Origin: Paenibacillus durus ATCC 35681
GTDB lineage: Bacteria > Bacillota > Bacilli > Paenibacillales > Paenibacillaceae
Reading direction: 5' to 3'
Assembly (NCBI RefSeq): GCF_000993825.1
Contig: NZ_CP011114.1
Location: 3,038,001 to 3,102,000, forward strand
Length of the DNA stretch: 64,000 nt
Shown here one piece after another: positions 55,108 to 63,420 of the stretch (position 1 is the first letter of the stretch; every line of letters begins with the position of its first letter). The translations under genes were made by a program, and so were the position numbers. Under the pieces are notes generated by a model. It was not told the origin of the DNA. It saw only the letters and a program-made list of their open reading frames with translations, and did no database searches.

Positions 55108-55977
55108 TTACTTGCTGTATTTAGTTGTATACCATTCCGGTTTGTCAAAAGCTTTGAAAATTCCGTCCGCATCTTCAATCGCTTGATGGAACTCTTCCGA
55201 CTCGACCGCCGCTTTCAGATCCTTGCCCAGCTGGCCGTCAATATCCGGAGTCCGCACCGCAACGACGTTCTTGTAATCCTCCGTCAGCTTCTCGACAGCG
55301 AGCGCGCTTGCGAGGTCAAGCTTTGCCGCAATGGCAAAGTTTCCGGGAATCAGACCGATAGCCACGCTGTCCAGGCTGCGCGAGATTTGGGCTGCATCCA
55401 TCGTTACAAACTCCAGGTTATGCGGATTTTCCGATACGTCATGCACAGTGGCTTTGGTCGGGTCCACGTCGGCTTTCAGGTCAATCAAACCGAGCGCCTT
55501 TAGGAAGCGCAGCGAGCGCGCCAGATTGGAAGCGTCGACGGCAATCGCTACCTTGGCACCGTGCGGAAGGTCCGCCATATTTTTTACCGAGTTGGAGTAT
55601 ACGCCCATGCCCGCTGTCGGAACCGAGATCACCTTGCCGATGTCCAGCTTGTTGTCCGCAGCGAATTTCGTCAGATATACCGTGTGCTGCATCAGATTGG
55701 CGTCGATTTCTCCGCTGCCCAGCGCTTGGTCCGGCTGCACATAGTCCGAAAATTGAACGACTTCAATCTTGTAGCCCTGCTTTTCCATATAAGGAGCAAT
55801 CGCTTTGGTGATCATATCGCCATAAGGGCCGGGAGACACGCCAATCTTGATGTCCTTCTTCGTCTCCGCCGATGCGCCCCCATCCGCAGCTTTCTCATTG
55901 CCGCCGCAAGCGGCGAGCAGAAGTCCCATCAGGGAAACAACCAGTGTAATGACCAACCCTTTTTTTATCTTGTTCAT
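55108..55977 (-). CDS. metQ: Methionine-binding lipoprotein MetQ
   Basis: 289 residues. Signal peptide with lipobox LLAAC (Cys24); NlpA-type binding protein with KIGVSPGPYGDMI, VQFSDYVQPDQALGSGEIDANLMQHTVYL and the terminal DKPEWYTTKYSK. Binds L- or D-methionine or its derivatives outside the cell for MetNI. No SAM riboswitch precedes this operon, unlike the metNPQ operon of B. subtilis. Confidence 0.94.
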   Translation of the reverse strand: MNKIKKGLVITLVVSLMGLLLAACGGNEKAADGGASAETKKDIKIGVSPGPYGDMITKAIAPYMEKQGYKIEVVQFSDYVQPDQALGSGEIDANLMQHTVYLTKFAADNKLDIGKVISVPTAGMGVYSNSVKNMADLPHGAKVAIAVDASNLARSLRFLKALGLIDLKADVDPTKATVHDVSENPHNLEFVTMDAAQISRSLDSVAIGLIPGNFAIAAKLDLASALAVEKLTEDYKNVVAVRTPDIDGQLGKDLKAAVESEEFHQAIEDADGIFKAFDKPEWYTTKYSK

Positions 55978-56000
55978 TTGTCTGTTCCTCTCGTTCTCAT

Positions 56001-57182
56001 TTATTTTAAATTCGTTATTTCCGTGCCCCGGTAAGCCTCAAGCTTTTCCAGCCGTTTGAGCGCCTCGACCAGCGTCTCTTCCTTCTTGGCAAAATGAAAC
56101 CGGATATACTGGCGCACGTCCTCCCGGAAAAAGCTTGAACCCGGAACAGCGGCCACTCCAATCTCTTTTGCCAGCCACTCGCAGAACTTGTAATCATCCG
56201 GCTCGCCGAACTCGCTGATATCCACCAGTACATAATACGCCCCTTGGGGCTTGTAATACTTGAGACCGATCCGGTCCAGCCCGTCCAGGAACAGCGTCCG
56301 CTTCCGCTCATAAACTTTAGTAAGCTCTTCATAATATGCGTCGTCCATTTCGAGCCCCTTCACCGCCGCTTTCTGCAAGGGAGCAGCTGCTCCGACAGTG
56401 AGGAAATCATGCACCTTGCGGCAGACCTCAATAACATGAGCCGGACCGATAATGTACCCCAGTCTCCAGCCGGTGATCGAATACGTCTTGGACAGCGAGC
56501 TGCAGGACAGCGTACGCTCAAACATGCCGGGCAGAGAGGCCATGTACGTATGCACATGCGGCTCGTACACAATATGCTCGTAGACTTCATCCGTAATCAC
56601 GAACGTGTCAAATTCTACCGCGAGCCGGGCAATCTCCTCCAGTTCCTCACGCGTGAACACTTTTCCTGTCGGGTTGGACGGATTACACAAGACAATCGCC
56701 TTAACTCCCTGTTCAAAAGCGTTCCGCAATTTTGCAGAGTCAAACTGGAATTCCGGCGGGGCGAGCGGCACATAAATGGGGGTTACACCGGTCAAAATCG
56801 CATCCGCCGTATAATTTTCATAGAACGGAGAGAACACGATAACCTTGTCGCCCGGGTTGCACACCGTCATCATTGCCGCCATCATCGCTTCGGTGCTGCC
56901 GCAGGTCACGACAATATTCGTTGCCGGATCTACAGGAATACCCATCAGCTTTGTCTGCTTGAGCGCAAGCTTCTCCCGGAACAACTCGGAACCCCACGTA
57001 ATCTCATACTGATGGGGGCCGTCGTCCGCGACTTTCCGCAGCTCCTCCGTCAGTTCGCGGGGCGGATCGAAATCCGGGAAGCCCTGGGATAAATTAATGG
57101 CATCATACTCTCTGGCTACACGGGTCATTTTGCGAATAATCGATTCGGTAAATCCGTCCAGCCTATTGCTTAATTCCGGCAT
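56001..57182 (-). CDS. Class I PLP-dependent aminotransferase
   Basis: 393 residues from ATG 57182, eight bases after AAAGGAG. Fold-type I aminotransferase, similar to methionine/kynurenine aminotransferases: INLSQGFPDFDPP, NPSNPTGKVF, ITDEVYEHIVYEPH, PLP-Lys in SCSSLSKTYSITGWRLGYIIG and RFHFAKKEET. It starts the operon that continues with metQ (23 bp gap), metN, metI and the FAD oxidase, pointing to transamination of methionine or its keto acid. Confidence 0.9.
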   Translation of the reverse strand: MPELSNRLDGFTESIIRKMTRVAREYDAINLSQGFPDFDPPRELTEELRKVADDGPHQYEITWGSELFREKLALKQTKLMGIPVDPATNIVVTCGSTEAMMAAMMTVCNPGDKVIVFSPFYENYTADAILTGVTPIYVPLAPPEFQFDSAKLRNAFEQGVKAIVLCNPSNPTGKVFTREELEEIARLAVEFDTFVITDEVYEHIVYEPHVHTYMASLPGMFERTLSCSSLSKTYSITGWRLGYIIGPAHVIEVCRKVHDFLTVGAAAPLQKAAVKGLEMDDAYYEELTKVYERKRTLFLDGLDRIGLKYYKPQGAYYVLVDISEFGEPDDYKFCEWLAKEIGVAAVPGSSFFREDVRQYIRFHFAKKEETLVEALKRLEKLEAYRGTEITNLK

Positions 57183-57271
57183 CACCTTGGCTCCTTTTCT
57201 CTAAACATCCCGTCCAATGGTACAAATTTACACTTTTTATTTAAACATACCATTTTTGTCGGATTAACGAC

Positions 57272-57811
57272 TTAAAGTATAGAATCCCCGCTGTGTCTTG
57301 TCAATGCTTTTTCCCCAACTTCATACCTTAACCGGATCATATCCCGGCACTGTATGCCGTTCTCATAGATGGCTTCCGTATAGTTTCGGATAAAAAAATC
57401 GCGGTCAACGCCAATGATCCGAAATCCGCATTTTTGATAAAGCGCCAGTTGTTGAAGACTGGAGTTCCCCGTGCCAATCTCGATGTTCCGGGCTCCAGGC
57501 GCTTTCGCTATTTCAATTGCAGCTTGCAGCAATCTTGTCCCAATCCCCTTGTCCTGAGCGTCTTCCCTTACGGCGATATTCATAATCTCAACGGTCTCCG
57601 CATCCCTCAGCAGCAGCACGAAGACGCCAACCGGCTTCTGCGGCAATGCCTCTTCGGGCAGCACGGCAATGTAACAGGTTCCCTGCTTCAGATAGCGGTC
57701 GACCATCTCACGGGACGGGTCGGCGAGCAGCAGCAGTTCATAAGGCGGCGTTTCGTCAGAGTCCAACAACCGAATGTAAAAATCTCGTTCCGGAGCAAGT
57801 TCCCCCATCAT
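57272..57811 (-). CDS. GNAT-family N-acetyltransferase
   Basis: 179 residues from ATG 57811 behind AAGGTG. Motif A EIMNIAVREDAQDKGIGTRLLQAAIEIAK, then NIEIGTGNSSLQQLALYQKCGFRIIGVDRDFF. Resembles the B. subtilis YvbK/AAC(6')-like group. Substrate unknown. 90 bp upstream of the aminotransferase, same strand. Confidence 0.87.
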   Translation of the reverse strand: MMGELAPERDFYIRLLDSDETPPYELLLLADPSREMVDRYLKQGTCYIAVLPEEALPQKPVGVFVLLLRDAETVEIMNIAVREDAQDKGIGTRLLQAAIEIAKAPGARNIEIGTGNSSLQQLALYQKCGFRIIGVDRDFFIRNYTEAIYENGIQCRDMIRLRYEVGEKALTRHSGDSIL

Positions 57812-57873
57812 TAACACATCACCTTCGCATTATTCGCCCTCCGGCTTCTCCTATATATTTATCTCTTCCATAA

Positions 57874-58122
57874 GCTGCTGGGATATCTCGTCTGTTTAAT
57901 GAGAACCTCCATAAGAAACGTAAGCCACGTTTTAATTCAAGTGCCTTCAACAAAGCTATATTATACGATACTTTCAATTGGCATGAAGTAACAGACCACG
58001 TCATAACAGGCAACTTTGGTGTCGATTTTTCCACACTTATTAAGAAATTGGAGAAGGGTGAATACAATGAAGAAACCCATGGAGAGAATGAATTTTTCTC
58101 CGTGGGTTTTTATATTGGGTGA
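57874..58122 (+). other. Open frame of 82 codons without a start, probable gene relic
   Basis: Reads ...KPRFNSSAFNKAILYDTFNW, HEVTDHVITGNFGVDFSTLI and ends ENEFFSVGFYIG, which looks protein-like, but there is no ATG/GTG/TTG after the upstream stop and no ribosome site. The last third overlaps a terminator-like hairpin. Rest of 57812-58158 contains nothing else. Confidence 0.3.
58073..58110 (+). terminator. Terminator-like hairpin upstream of the tetR-type gene
   Basis: AAACCCA-T-GGAGA / TCTCC-G-TGGGTTT stem followed by TT and ATATT. A tiny ATG frame with a GGAGAAGGGTG site starts at 58066 inside it; this could be a leader peptide but is more likely part of the relic. Confidence 0.55.
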
Positions 58123-58158
58123 ACACTTGAATCCGCTGGCTTCTCCCGTTCAAAGGTG

Positions 58159-58187
58159 TATAATAAAGTGGAATATTCATTCCGATT
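58159..58187 (+). promoter_or_regulatory. tetR-type gene promoter with self-operator
   Basis: -10 TATAAT at 58159-58164, then GGAATATTCATTCC at 58170-58183, which has the same GGAAT-N4-ATTCC form as two sites upstream of the AhpD-like and MATE genes. Position just after the -10 suits autorepression. Confidence 0.65.
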
Positions 58188-58220
58188 CATTAATACCTCT
58201 GAATATGAAGGAGAACGAGC

Positions 58221-58832
58221 ATGGATAACTTGACAAGCGCCGACTTTTCGGCGCCGAGCAACCGCAAAGATGCAAATAAAAATACACAGCGAGTGCTGTC
58301 TGCCGCCCATAAGTTGTTTGCCGATAAAGGAATCGAGGCTACAATGGAGGAGATTGCCTCCGAAGCAGGCGTTGGCGTAGGGACTGTACAAAGACGTTTT
58401 TCAAGCAAAACGAGGCTTGCCGCGGCTGTTGTGACCGATGTGTTCCTGAAAGTGAAAGAGAAACAGCTTGAAGTAGTACAGATGGCGGTTCCGGCCGACC
58501 GTAAAATGCGGCTGCTGTTCGAAATTTTCTCCGCTTCCCACCGGCAGTATGGGAAAATCCACAGCTTAGGGCTTCACTTGGCAACTGCCGGAGAATTGGG
58601 CGATGATATGAAAACCTCTTTAATGTCGGGACTTGAAGGGGGCGTGTGGAAGGTTATTATACAGGGCCAAGACGAGGGCCTGTTTAGAGAAGGAGATCCG
58701 GTATTAATGGAACTGCTTATTATCAACATGATCAACCCGGACCTTATTCTCAAATTGAACGAACGGATTCCGGCAGATGAGATCCCAAAGTGTGTTACGG
58801 ACATGATTCTTCTAGGTCTAACCCGTAGGTAA
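58221..58832 (+). CDS. TetR-family transcriptional regulator
   Basis: 203 residues behind AAGGAGAACGAGC. N-terminal helix-turn-helix ATMEEIASEAGVGVGTVQRRFSS is typical; the C-terminal domain is a helical ligand-binding fold of the SCO-type. Likely regulates itself and the AhpD-like and MATE genes that follow, since all three share operator palindromes. Confidence 0.9.
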   Translation: MDNLTSADFSAPSNRKDANKNTQRVLSAAHKLFADKGIEATMEEIASEAGVGVGTVQRRFSSKTRLAAAVVTDVFLKVKEKQLEVVQMAVPADRKMRLLFEIFSASHRQYGKIHSLGLHLATAGELGDDMKTSLMSGLEGGVWKVIIQGQDEGLFREGDPVLMELLIINMINPDLILKLNERIPADEIPKCVTDMILLGLTRR

Positions 58833-58849
58833 ACGCTTGAAAACACAAC

Positions 58850-58882
58850 AAAAGGCTCCTTTCTCGAAAGTGAGCCTTTTTA
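58850..58882. terminator. Bidirectional terminator after the tetR-type gene
   Basis: AAAGGCTC / GAGCCTTT stem followed by TT on the plus strand and preceded by A-rich sequence. Confidence 0.8.
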
Positions 58883-58906
58883 GTCAATCATTTATATCCC
58901 TCATTA

Positions 58907-59344
58907 TCACTTCGCAACTACACCCATCGAAATCGAAATGCGGTTCCAGCTATTCATCTGGTTGATCAGCATAATGAGATCCACATATTCTCTCTCACTG
59001 TAGTGCTCGCGCACACGATGATACAGCTCTTCCGGAACACGCTTCGCCTGGACCAGAGTAACATGCTCGGCGAGCTCCAGGGCAGCCTTCTCGGCATCGG
59101 AGTAGAAGGCGCATTCTCCCCACGCGCTGACGCAGAATATGCGCTGCTCCGTCTCTCCTATCTTCCGTGCATCGGCACTGTGCATATTTAGGCAGAAAGC
59201 ACAGCCGTTAATTTGAGAGACGCGGATCTTGATAAGCTCACGAAGCCTCGGGTCGAGTTCAATAGCCGCAATATATTTCTCCATTTCCATCATAATCTTA
59301 AACGCTTCAGGAGCTATTTTGTAATAATTCATCCGTTGTTCCAT
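58907..59344 (-). CDS. AhpD-like carboxymuconolactone decarboxylase-family protein
   Basis: 145 residues from ATG 59344, eight bases after GGAGGG. CMD domain with the redox pair in INGCAFCLNMHSADARK and the AWGECAFYSDAEKAALELAEHVT stretch; similar to alkylhydroperoxidase AhpD-core proteins of Bacillota. Probably a thiol-dependent peroxide or carbonyl detoxifier. Transcribed away from the MATE gene; the region between holds two palindromes. Confidence 0.9.
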   Translation of the reverse strand: MEQRMNYYKIAPEAFKIMMEMEKYIAAIELDPRLRELIKIRVSQINGCAFCLNMHSADARKIGETEQRIFCVSAWGECAFYSDAEKAALELAEHVTLVQAKRVPEELYHRVREHYSEREYVDLIMLINQMNSWNRISISMGVVAK

Positions 59345-59384
59345 GATTAAACCCTCCATTCAAATTTGGTTGCTGATTTAAAAC

Positions 59385-59460
59385 GGAATTAATAATCCGT
59401 TTCTTGAATACATTATAACTCCCTTATCGAAAAGCGTCAATAAAACGGAATATAAATTCC
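59385..59460. promoter_or_regulatory. Two operator palindromes between the AhpD-like and MATE genes
   Basis: GGAATTAATAATCC (59385-59398) and GGAATATAAATTCC (59447-59460), each flanked by AAAC on the left and (G/A)TTT on the right. Same spacing and halves as the site in the tetR-type promoter. Probable binding sites of that TetR protein. Confidence 0.7.
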
Positions 59461-59478
59461 ATTTTTCACACTCTCTCG

Positions 59479-59507
59479 TTTACATATCCCCCCCGGGGGG
59501 ATAAAAT
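59479..59507 (+). promoter_or_regulatory. MATE gene promoter with C/G-tract operator in the spacer
   Basis: -35 TTTACA (59479-59484), a 17-bp spacer and -10 TAAAAT (59502-59507). The spacer is TATCCCCCC-C-GGGGGGATA together with the first -10 bases, a perfect 9-bp-arm palindrome (59485-59503). C-tract/G-tract palindromes are the hallmark of CsoR/RcnR/FrmR-family operators. No such regulator is in the window. Confidence 0.65.
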
Positions 59508-59551
59508 AAAGCTAATATCCATCCCCATCAACTAATAACGGAGGAAATACC

Positions 59552-60895
59552 GTGTCATCGAACTTGCTGGAGACCGCGCATGAAACCCGAGGGCAGAAAG
59601 CCAAAATCATACTGGCATTAGCTATCCCGGCTATGATTGAGAATTTTTTTCAAACGGTCGTTGGATTTGTCGATACATTGTTTGTATCTAAGCTTGGATT
59701 GACAGAGGTTGCAGCCGTCGGTGTGACCAATGCGATCTTAGCGGTTTACATAGCTGTGTTTATGGCGCTTGGTGTAGGCACCTCTTCCATGATCGCAAAA
59801 AGTGTGGGAGCAGGGGATTTTGACAAAGCTAAAGCCATTGCCAAACAGTCAACATGGGCAGGCTTGGCGGCGGGATTATTTTTTGGAATAGTTACGTTCT
59901 TCTTTGCTGAATCCTTATTGCGTGTCATGGGAGCGGAGCCGAATGTAGTAGCTGAAGGGGTAAAGTATTTCCGTATTGTTGCGGTACCCTCAATTCTGAT
60001 TTCGTTAATGACGGTATTTGGCAGCATATTAAGGGCGGCGGGCAATACCAAGACCCCTATGAAGATCGGACTGTGGATTAACGTCTTTCATATTCCTCTG
60101 GATTATGTACTCATTTTCGGGATTCCCGGATTCGACGGTCTTGGCATTACAGGTGCGGCGTGGGCGACTACGATGGTGCGGATTGCGGGTACGGTTCTTC
60201 TGTATCTTCACATTCGGAAGACGAGGTTATCTTTCCCGATTACCCAGGGGTTCATTTTTAATCGTGAATTTGCTTTACCTTTATTGAAATTGTCCACACC
60301 TGCTGCTATTGAACGGCTTATCATGCGTTTCGGCCAGGTGCTGTACTTCGGCTTAATTGTCCGGATCAGCACCGAGACCTATGCCGCTCACACCATAGCA
60401 GGCAATATCGAGGTGTTCTCTTATATGCCCGGGTATGGCTTAGCGGTAGCGGCAGCTACGCTTGTAGGGCAGAGCTTAGGGGCGAAACGTCAAGATGACG
60501 CCTACCAATTTGGAAAAATAGCCGCCGTGATCGCTGTCCTGTTCATGTCCTTCGTGGGTGTTCTGTTATTCTTCCTATCCCCTGCCGCCGCAGCATGGTT
60601 TACAGACGAGATGGAGGTTCGCGGTATGGTCATTACAGCCCTGCGTATTGATGCATTCGCCCAGCCCTTCCTGGCGATCGGATTAGTGTTAGCAGGAGCA
60701 TTGCAGGGCGCGGGAGACACCAAAAGTCCACTATATAGCACAACTATAGGCATGTGGCTCATTCGGGTTATAGGCGTTTATGTTCTGGGGATTTCGATGG
60801 GGCTTGGAATCGCGGGAGTATGGCTGTCTATTGCAATAGACTTGGTTGTGAGGGCTTTGTTCTTAATGTATCGTTTCAACAAGAAACTTGCCTGA
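59552..60895 (+). CDS. MATE-family multidrug efflux transporter
   Basis: 447 residues, GTG start behind GGAGGAAATACC. Twelve hydrophobic segments; MATE family features ALAIPAMIENFFQTVVGFVDTLFVSKLG at the N-terminus and the mirrored LIMRFGQVLYFGLIVRIS ... VAAATLVGQSLGAKR in the second half. Exports cationic drugs or metabolites in exchange for Na+ or H+. Its promoter carries both TetR-type sites and a CsoR-like palindrome. Confidence 0.93.
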   Translation: MSSNLLETAHETRGQKAKIILALAIPAMIENFFQTVVGFVDTLFVSKLGLTEVAAVGVTNAILAVYIAVFMALGVGTSSMIAKSVGAGDFDKAKAIAKQSTWAGLAAGLFFGIVTFFFAESLLRVMGAEPNVVAEGVKYFRIVAVPSILISLMTVFGSILRAAGNTKTPMKIGLWINVFHIPLDYVLIFGIPGFDGLGITGAAWATTMVRIAGTVLLYLHIRKTRLSFPITQGFIFNREFALPLLKLSTPAAIERLIMRFGQVLYFGLIVRISTETYAAHTIAGNIEVFSYMPGYGLAVAAATLVGQSLGAKRQDDAYQFGKIAAVIAVLFMSFVGVLLFFLSPAAAAWFTDEMEVRGMVITALRIDAFAQPFLAIGLVLAGALQGAGDTKSPLYSTTIGMWLIRVIGVYVLGISMGLGIAGVWLSIAIDLVVRALFLMYRFNKKLA

Positions 60896-60975
60896 CTCCC
60901 GCGCTTCATTAATTCTGAACTACATTAGACGAAACCATTTCTTCGTATCCGGGAGTGCTGCTTTTCAAAAATTGT

Positions 60976-61614
60976 TCATGTTCCTTCATGAAAAGCCTTC
61001 CCTTTCTGCAGTAAAATACCTCTGTACATACCGCCAAGCATAACTCCTTCATCGATTTGGATAGTAAAGTGATTCTGGTACGGGGAGGAAATTTGTTCAA
61101 AACTCCGTCCAATGTCTGTACCCATAACCGCAATAATAGGTCGGAGAAAAACCATTGGTTTCGGCAGTTTCCCACTACGGGATGCAAATTTATCCATTAT
61201 AATGATTTGCCCTCCGTGCTTTGTTACGCGAACCATTTCGCTGAAGCATTTACCGGCATCAGGAACAACCGATAAAATTAAGTTTGCAATAACGGCATCG
61301 AAATGACCTTCTGGAAATGAAAGTCGTTGTGCGTCCATCTCAAGAAAGTCAACTTCATTCGAAGGATCCTTTTTTCGAGCCTGGGCAAGCATTTCCTTAG
61401 AAAGGTCGACAGCTGAAATCTTTATATTTAGGCCCAAAAGGTACGAAAGGTCAGCACCAGTACCAACACCCACAAGCAGAACCCTGCTTCCTTTCTTAAT
61501 TTTTGCCTTTTGGAAAATTCTCTTTCGTGCAGATCGGAATGGCGGCGAGTTGAAAAAAATATCGTAGACGGGCGACCAAGCCTTATAAACCAACCTGTTC
61601 CATTGATTGTTCAT
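60976..61614 (-). CDS. Class I SAM-dependent methyltransferase (PmtA/UbiE-like)
   Basis: 212 residues. SAM-binding motif I as RVLLVGVGTGADLSYLL, acidic loop ISAVDLSKEMLAQARKK, FLEMDAQRLSFPEGHFD and VIANLILSVVPDAGKCFSEMVRV. Close to phosphatidylethanolamine/ubiquinone-type methyltransferases that act on lipid or quinone substrates. Start ATG 61614 behind AAAGGTAGC. Confidence 0.85.
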   Translation of the reverse strand: MNNQWNRLVYKAWSPVYDIFFNSPPFRSARKRIFQKAKIKKGSRVLLVGVGTGADLSYLLGLNIKISAVDLSKEMLAQARKKDPSNEVDFLEMDAQRLSFPEGHFDAVIANLILSVVPDAGKCFSEMVRVTKHGGQIIIMDKFASRSGKLPKPMVFLRPIIAVMGTDIGRSFEQISSPYQNHFTIQIDEGVMLGGMYRGILLQKGKAFHEGT

Positions 61615-61810
61615 TCGATTTGCTACCTTTCTTACTCTCTATTTTGTCTGCGGATGAACAAGTTAATGTTTCTACCGTCTCACAATATGAAACTAAGGAC
61701 TTTACGGGTTGTAAAGCTATATCGAACATGCGGAGAAGGCTAATGATATCTGGGGAGGCCCCGATCTCTTCGATGAGCTGTGATACTGTCTTCCCCTCTT
61801 GTTTTAACAT
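61583..61810 (-). CDS. Possible small protein upstream of the methyltransferase
   Basis: 75-codon frame (MLKQEGKTVSQLIEEIGASP...) that overlaps the methyltransferase start by 32 bases. It looks protein-like in its first half, with KTVSQLIEEIGASPDIISLL resembling a helix-turn-helix, but lacks a clear ribosome site. May be a short regulator or the tail of a decayed one. Confidence 0.35.
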   Translation of the reverse strand: MLKQEGKTVSQLIEEIGASPDIISLLRMFDIALQPVKSLVSYCETVETLTCSSADKIESKKGSKSNEQSMEQVGL

Positions 61811-61856
61811 TCGCTAATATTTTAGTCAATTTGAATAACCGAAACAGGGTGATATC

Positions 61857-62201
61857 GTTGAAATTTCGTGAATCCGGAATGCCTTCCGAAGCATTATGGG
61901 ATACATTTTTTGACCCTTCGGAGACACTCCGCTTAATGGATTTACCGCAAGATGCTCGGATATGGATTGATATTGGTTGCGGTTACGGTACTTTCTTAGT
62001 CCCTGGAAGTGCCATGATTAGCGGGAGAGCAATCTTCATTGTGAAAATCCAAACGAATTATTGGACTTAGCTTTCCGTCTGTTGAGAGCTGGGGGCAACT
62101 TAGGTGTAATCCACTGGAAGCGGGAACCTGCACCTAGAGGTCCATCTTTGGAGATACGGCCTGATCCGAAAGTTATCATCTCGTGGGCTAAAGATCATTG
62201 A
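61857..62201 (+). pseudogene. SAM methyltransferase with internal deletion and frameshift
   Basis: TTG 61857 behind CAGGGTGATATCG opens KFRESGMPSEALWDTFFDPS and DARIWIDIGCGYGTFLVP (motif I), then the next about 70-80 residues are missing. The gene resumes in another frame as ENPNELLDLAFRLLRAGG, NLGVIHWKREPAPRGPSLEI and stops early at WAKDH. Motif order and spacing show that this was one class I methyltransferase. Confidence 0.85.
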
Positions 62202-62236
62202 TAAGTTTTTTGTTAAACGAAGAACAATAGCAACAT

Positions 62237-62272
62237 GACGAGTAGGCTGCCGGCATCGGCAGTCTGCTCGTC
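62237..62272. terminator. Hairpin after the methyltransferase pseudogene
   Basis: GACGAG-TAGG-CTGCCG / CGGCAG-TCTG-CTCGTC stem with a GCAT loop; an internal bulge and no clear T-run. Confidence 0.5.
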
Positions 62273-62366
62273 TATCTGGCATTATAATGCAACTTTGTAT
62301 ATGATGGAATCGTCATTTATCAGAAGAGATAAGCGATAACCGAAGAATACGGAAAGGAGTAAAGCA

Positions 62367-62978
62367 ATGGAGAAATATTGGAATCACAATACTGCATTTC
62401 ACGAAGAGTTAGTAGCAGATGCAAAGGAACGAGGTGGACGGGTCCTTGACATCGGCTGTGGTGACGGTTTATTGCTCCAACGCCTAGCTCCTTTCGCTCA
62501 ACAGGTTGTCGGAATTGACCCTGATACGCAAACTATTGCGCGCGCGCAGACTCGTCTAGCTTCGATCTCAAATGTGTCGCTCATAAACGGCGACTTCCTT
62601 GCAATGCCAGCCCCTTCTCAGAAGGAACTATATTCTACGGTCATTTGCGTAGCAACTTTGCATCATATGGATTTGAGAACTGCACTGTCAAAAATGCGCC
62701 AAGTTCTCGCACCAGGTGGGAGACTCCTTATAGTTGGATTAGCAGCCGACAAATCGTTCATAGATTTTATCATCTCTGGACTTCTTGTTCTCCCAATCCG
62801 TTTCATGGATCGACTTCATGGCGGAATGCAAGACGTAGGTGTTCGGATTGCAGATCCTAAAGAGTCTTTAAGCGAGATTCGCCAAGCGGCACATGAGGTA
62901 CTGCCTGGGGCAAATATCCGACGCCGCTTCTATTACCGATATCTAATGTCATGGAACAAACCTATATTAGAACATTAA
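62367..62978 (+). CDS. Class I SAM-dependent methyltransferase
   Basis: 203 residues from ATG 62367 behind GGAAAGGAG. Motif I RVLDIGCGDGLLLQRL, post-I VVGIDPDTQTIARAQTRL, motif II region ELYSTVICVATLHHMDL and motif III MRQVLAPGGRLLIVGLA. UbiE/BioC-like small-molecule methyltransferase; substrate unknown. Second intact methyltransferase in 2 kb. Confidence 0.9.
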   Translation: MEKYWNHNTAFHEELVADAKERGGRVLDIGCGDGLLLQRLAPFAQQVVGIDPDTQTIARAQTRLASISNVSLINGDFLAMPAPSQKELYSTVICVATLHHMDLRTALSKMRQVLAPGGRLLIVGLAADKSFIDFIISGLLVLPIRFMDRLHGGMQDVGVRIADPKESLSEIRQAAHEVLPGANIRRRFYYRYLMSWNKPILEH

Positions 62979-63119
62979 CTAGCAACGCAACGCATCGTAT
63001 CGAATGTAAAGATAGATTAAGCTAACGGATACGATAGTTAAAATATTACAGCGGCAACTTAAGACTATTTTTTCTAGTCTAAGTGTGCAGCTGCGTCTCT
63101 ATTCCCTTTGGGAAACACG
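62979..63119. other. Intergenic stretch, nothing identified
   Basis: AT-rich sequence between the methyltransferase and the transposition-protein remnant, with no reading frame, hairpin or repeat of note. Confidence 0.4.
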
Positions 63120-63375
63120 TCAAAAATCAGTCTGAGTGAGTTTTTGGTAAAGTAGCAAATTTCCCTGCTCAAGTGCGTCCCGTTGCTCTTTAAGTCTCTG
63201 TATCTCTGTCCGAACACGCTCAATGGTTGCTTCCATTTCATCAATGCCGTCACGTTATTGCCCTTTGAGACGCCCGACTCTTTTGATCACGCTATTAAAA
63301 TTGTTGCCCTTGCTGGCTCGTATAAGGCGTTTAATCGCCTGGTCTACCTTTTCCAAGGTAAACCGAAAATGATGT
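63120..63375 (-). pseudogene. Remnant of Tn554-type transposition regulator TnpC (DUF6262)
   Basis: Minus-strand frame reading LEKVDQAIKRLIRASKGNNF (continuing NSVIKRVG), then, after an in-frame TAA, DEMEATIERVRTEIQRLKEQ and a coiled-coil tail ending at TGA 63122-63120. EKVxxAIxxLIxxxxxxNFNSVxxxxG followed by a coiled coil is the pattern of TnpC-like proteins that accompany Tn554-family tyrosine transposases. No TnpA or TnpB nearby, so only a relic of a mobile element remains. Confidence 0.6.
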
Positions 63376-63420
63376 TTCCTTCTTGTTACCTCAATGGAAA
63401 GTCCTTACATGGGCTTCCTC

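Noticed and set aside
57186..57271. SAM riboswitch before the metNIQ-type operon
   Set aside because: Only 90 bp of AT-rich sequence with none of the S-box landmarks.
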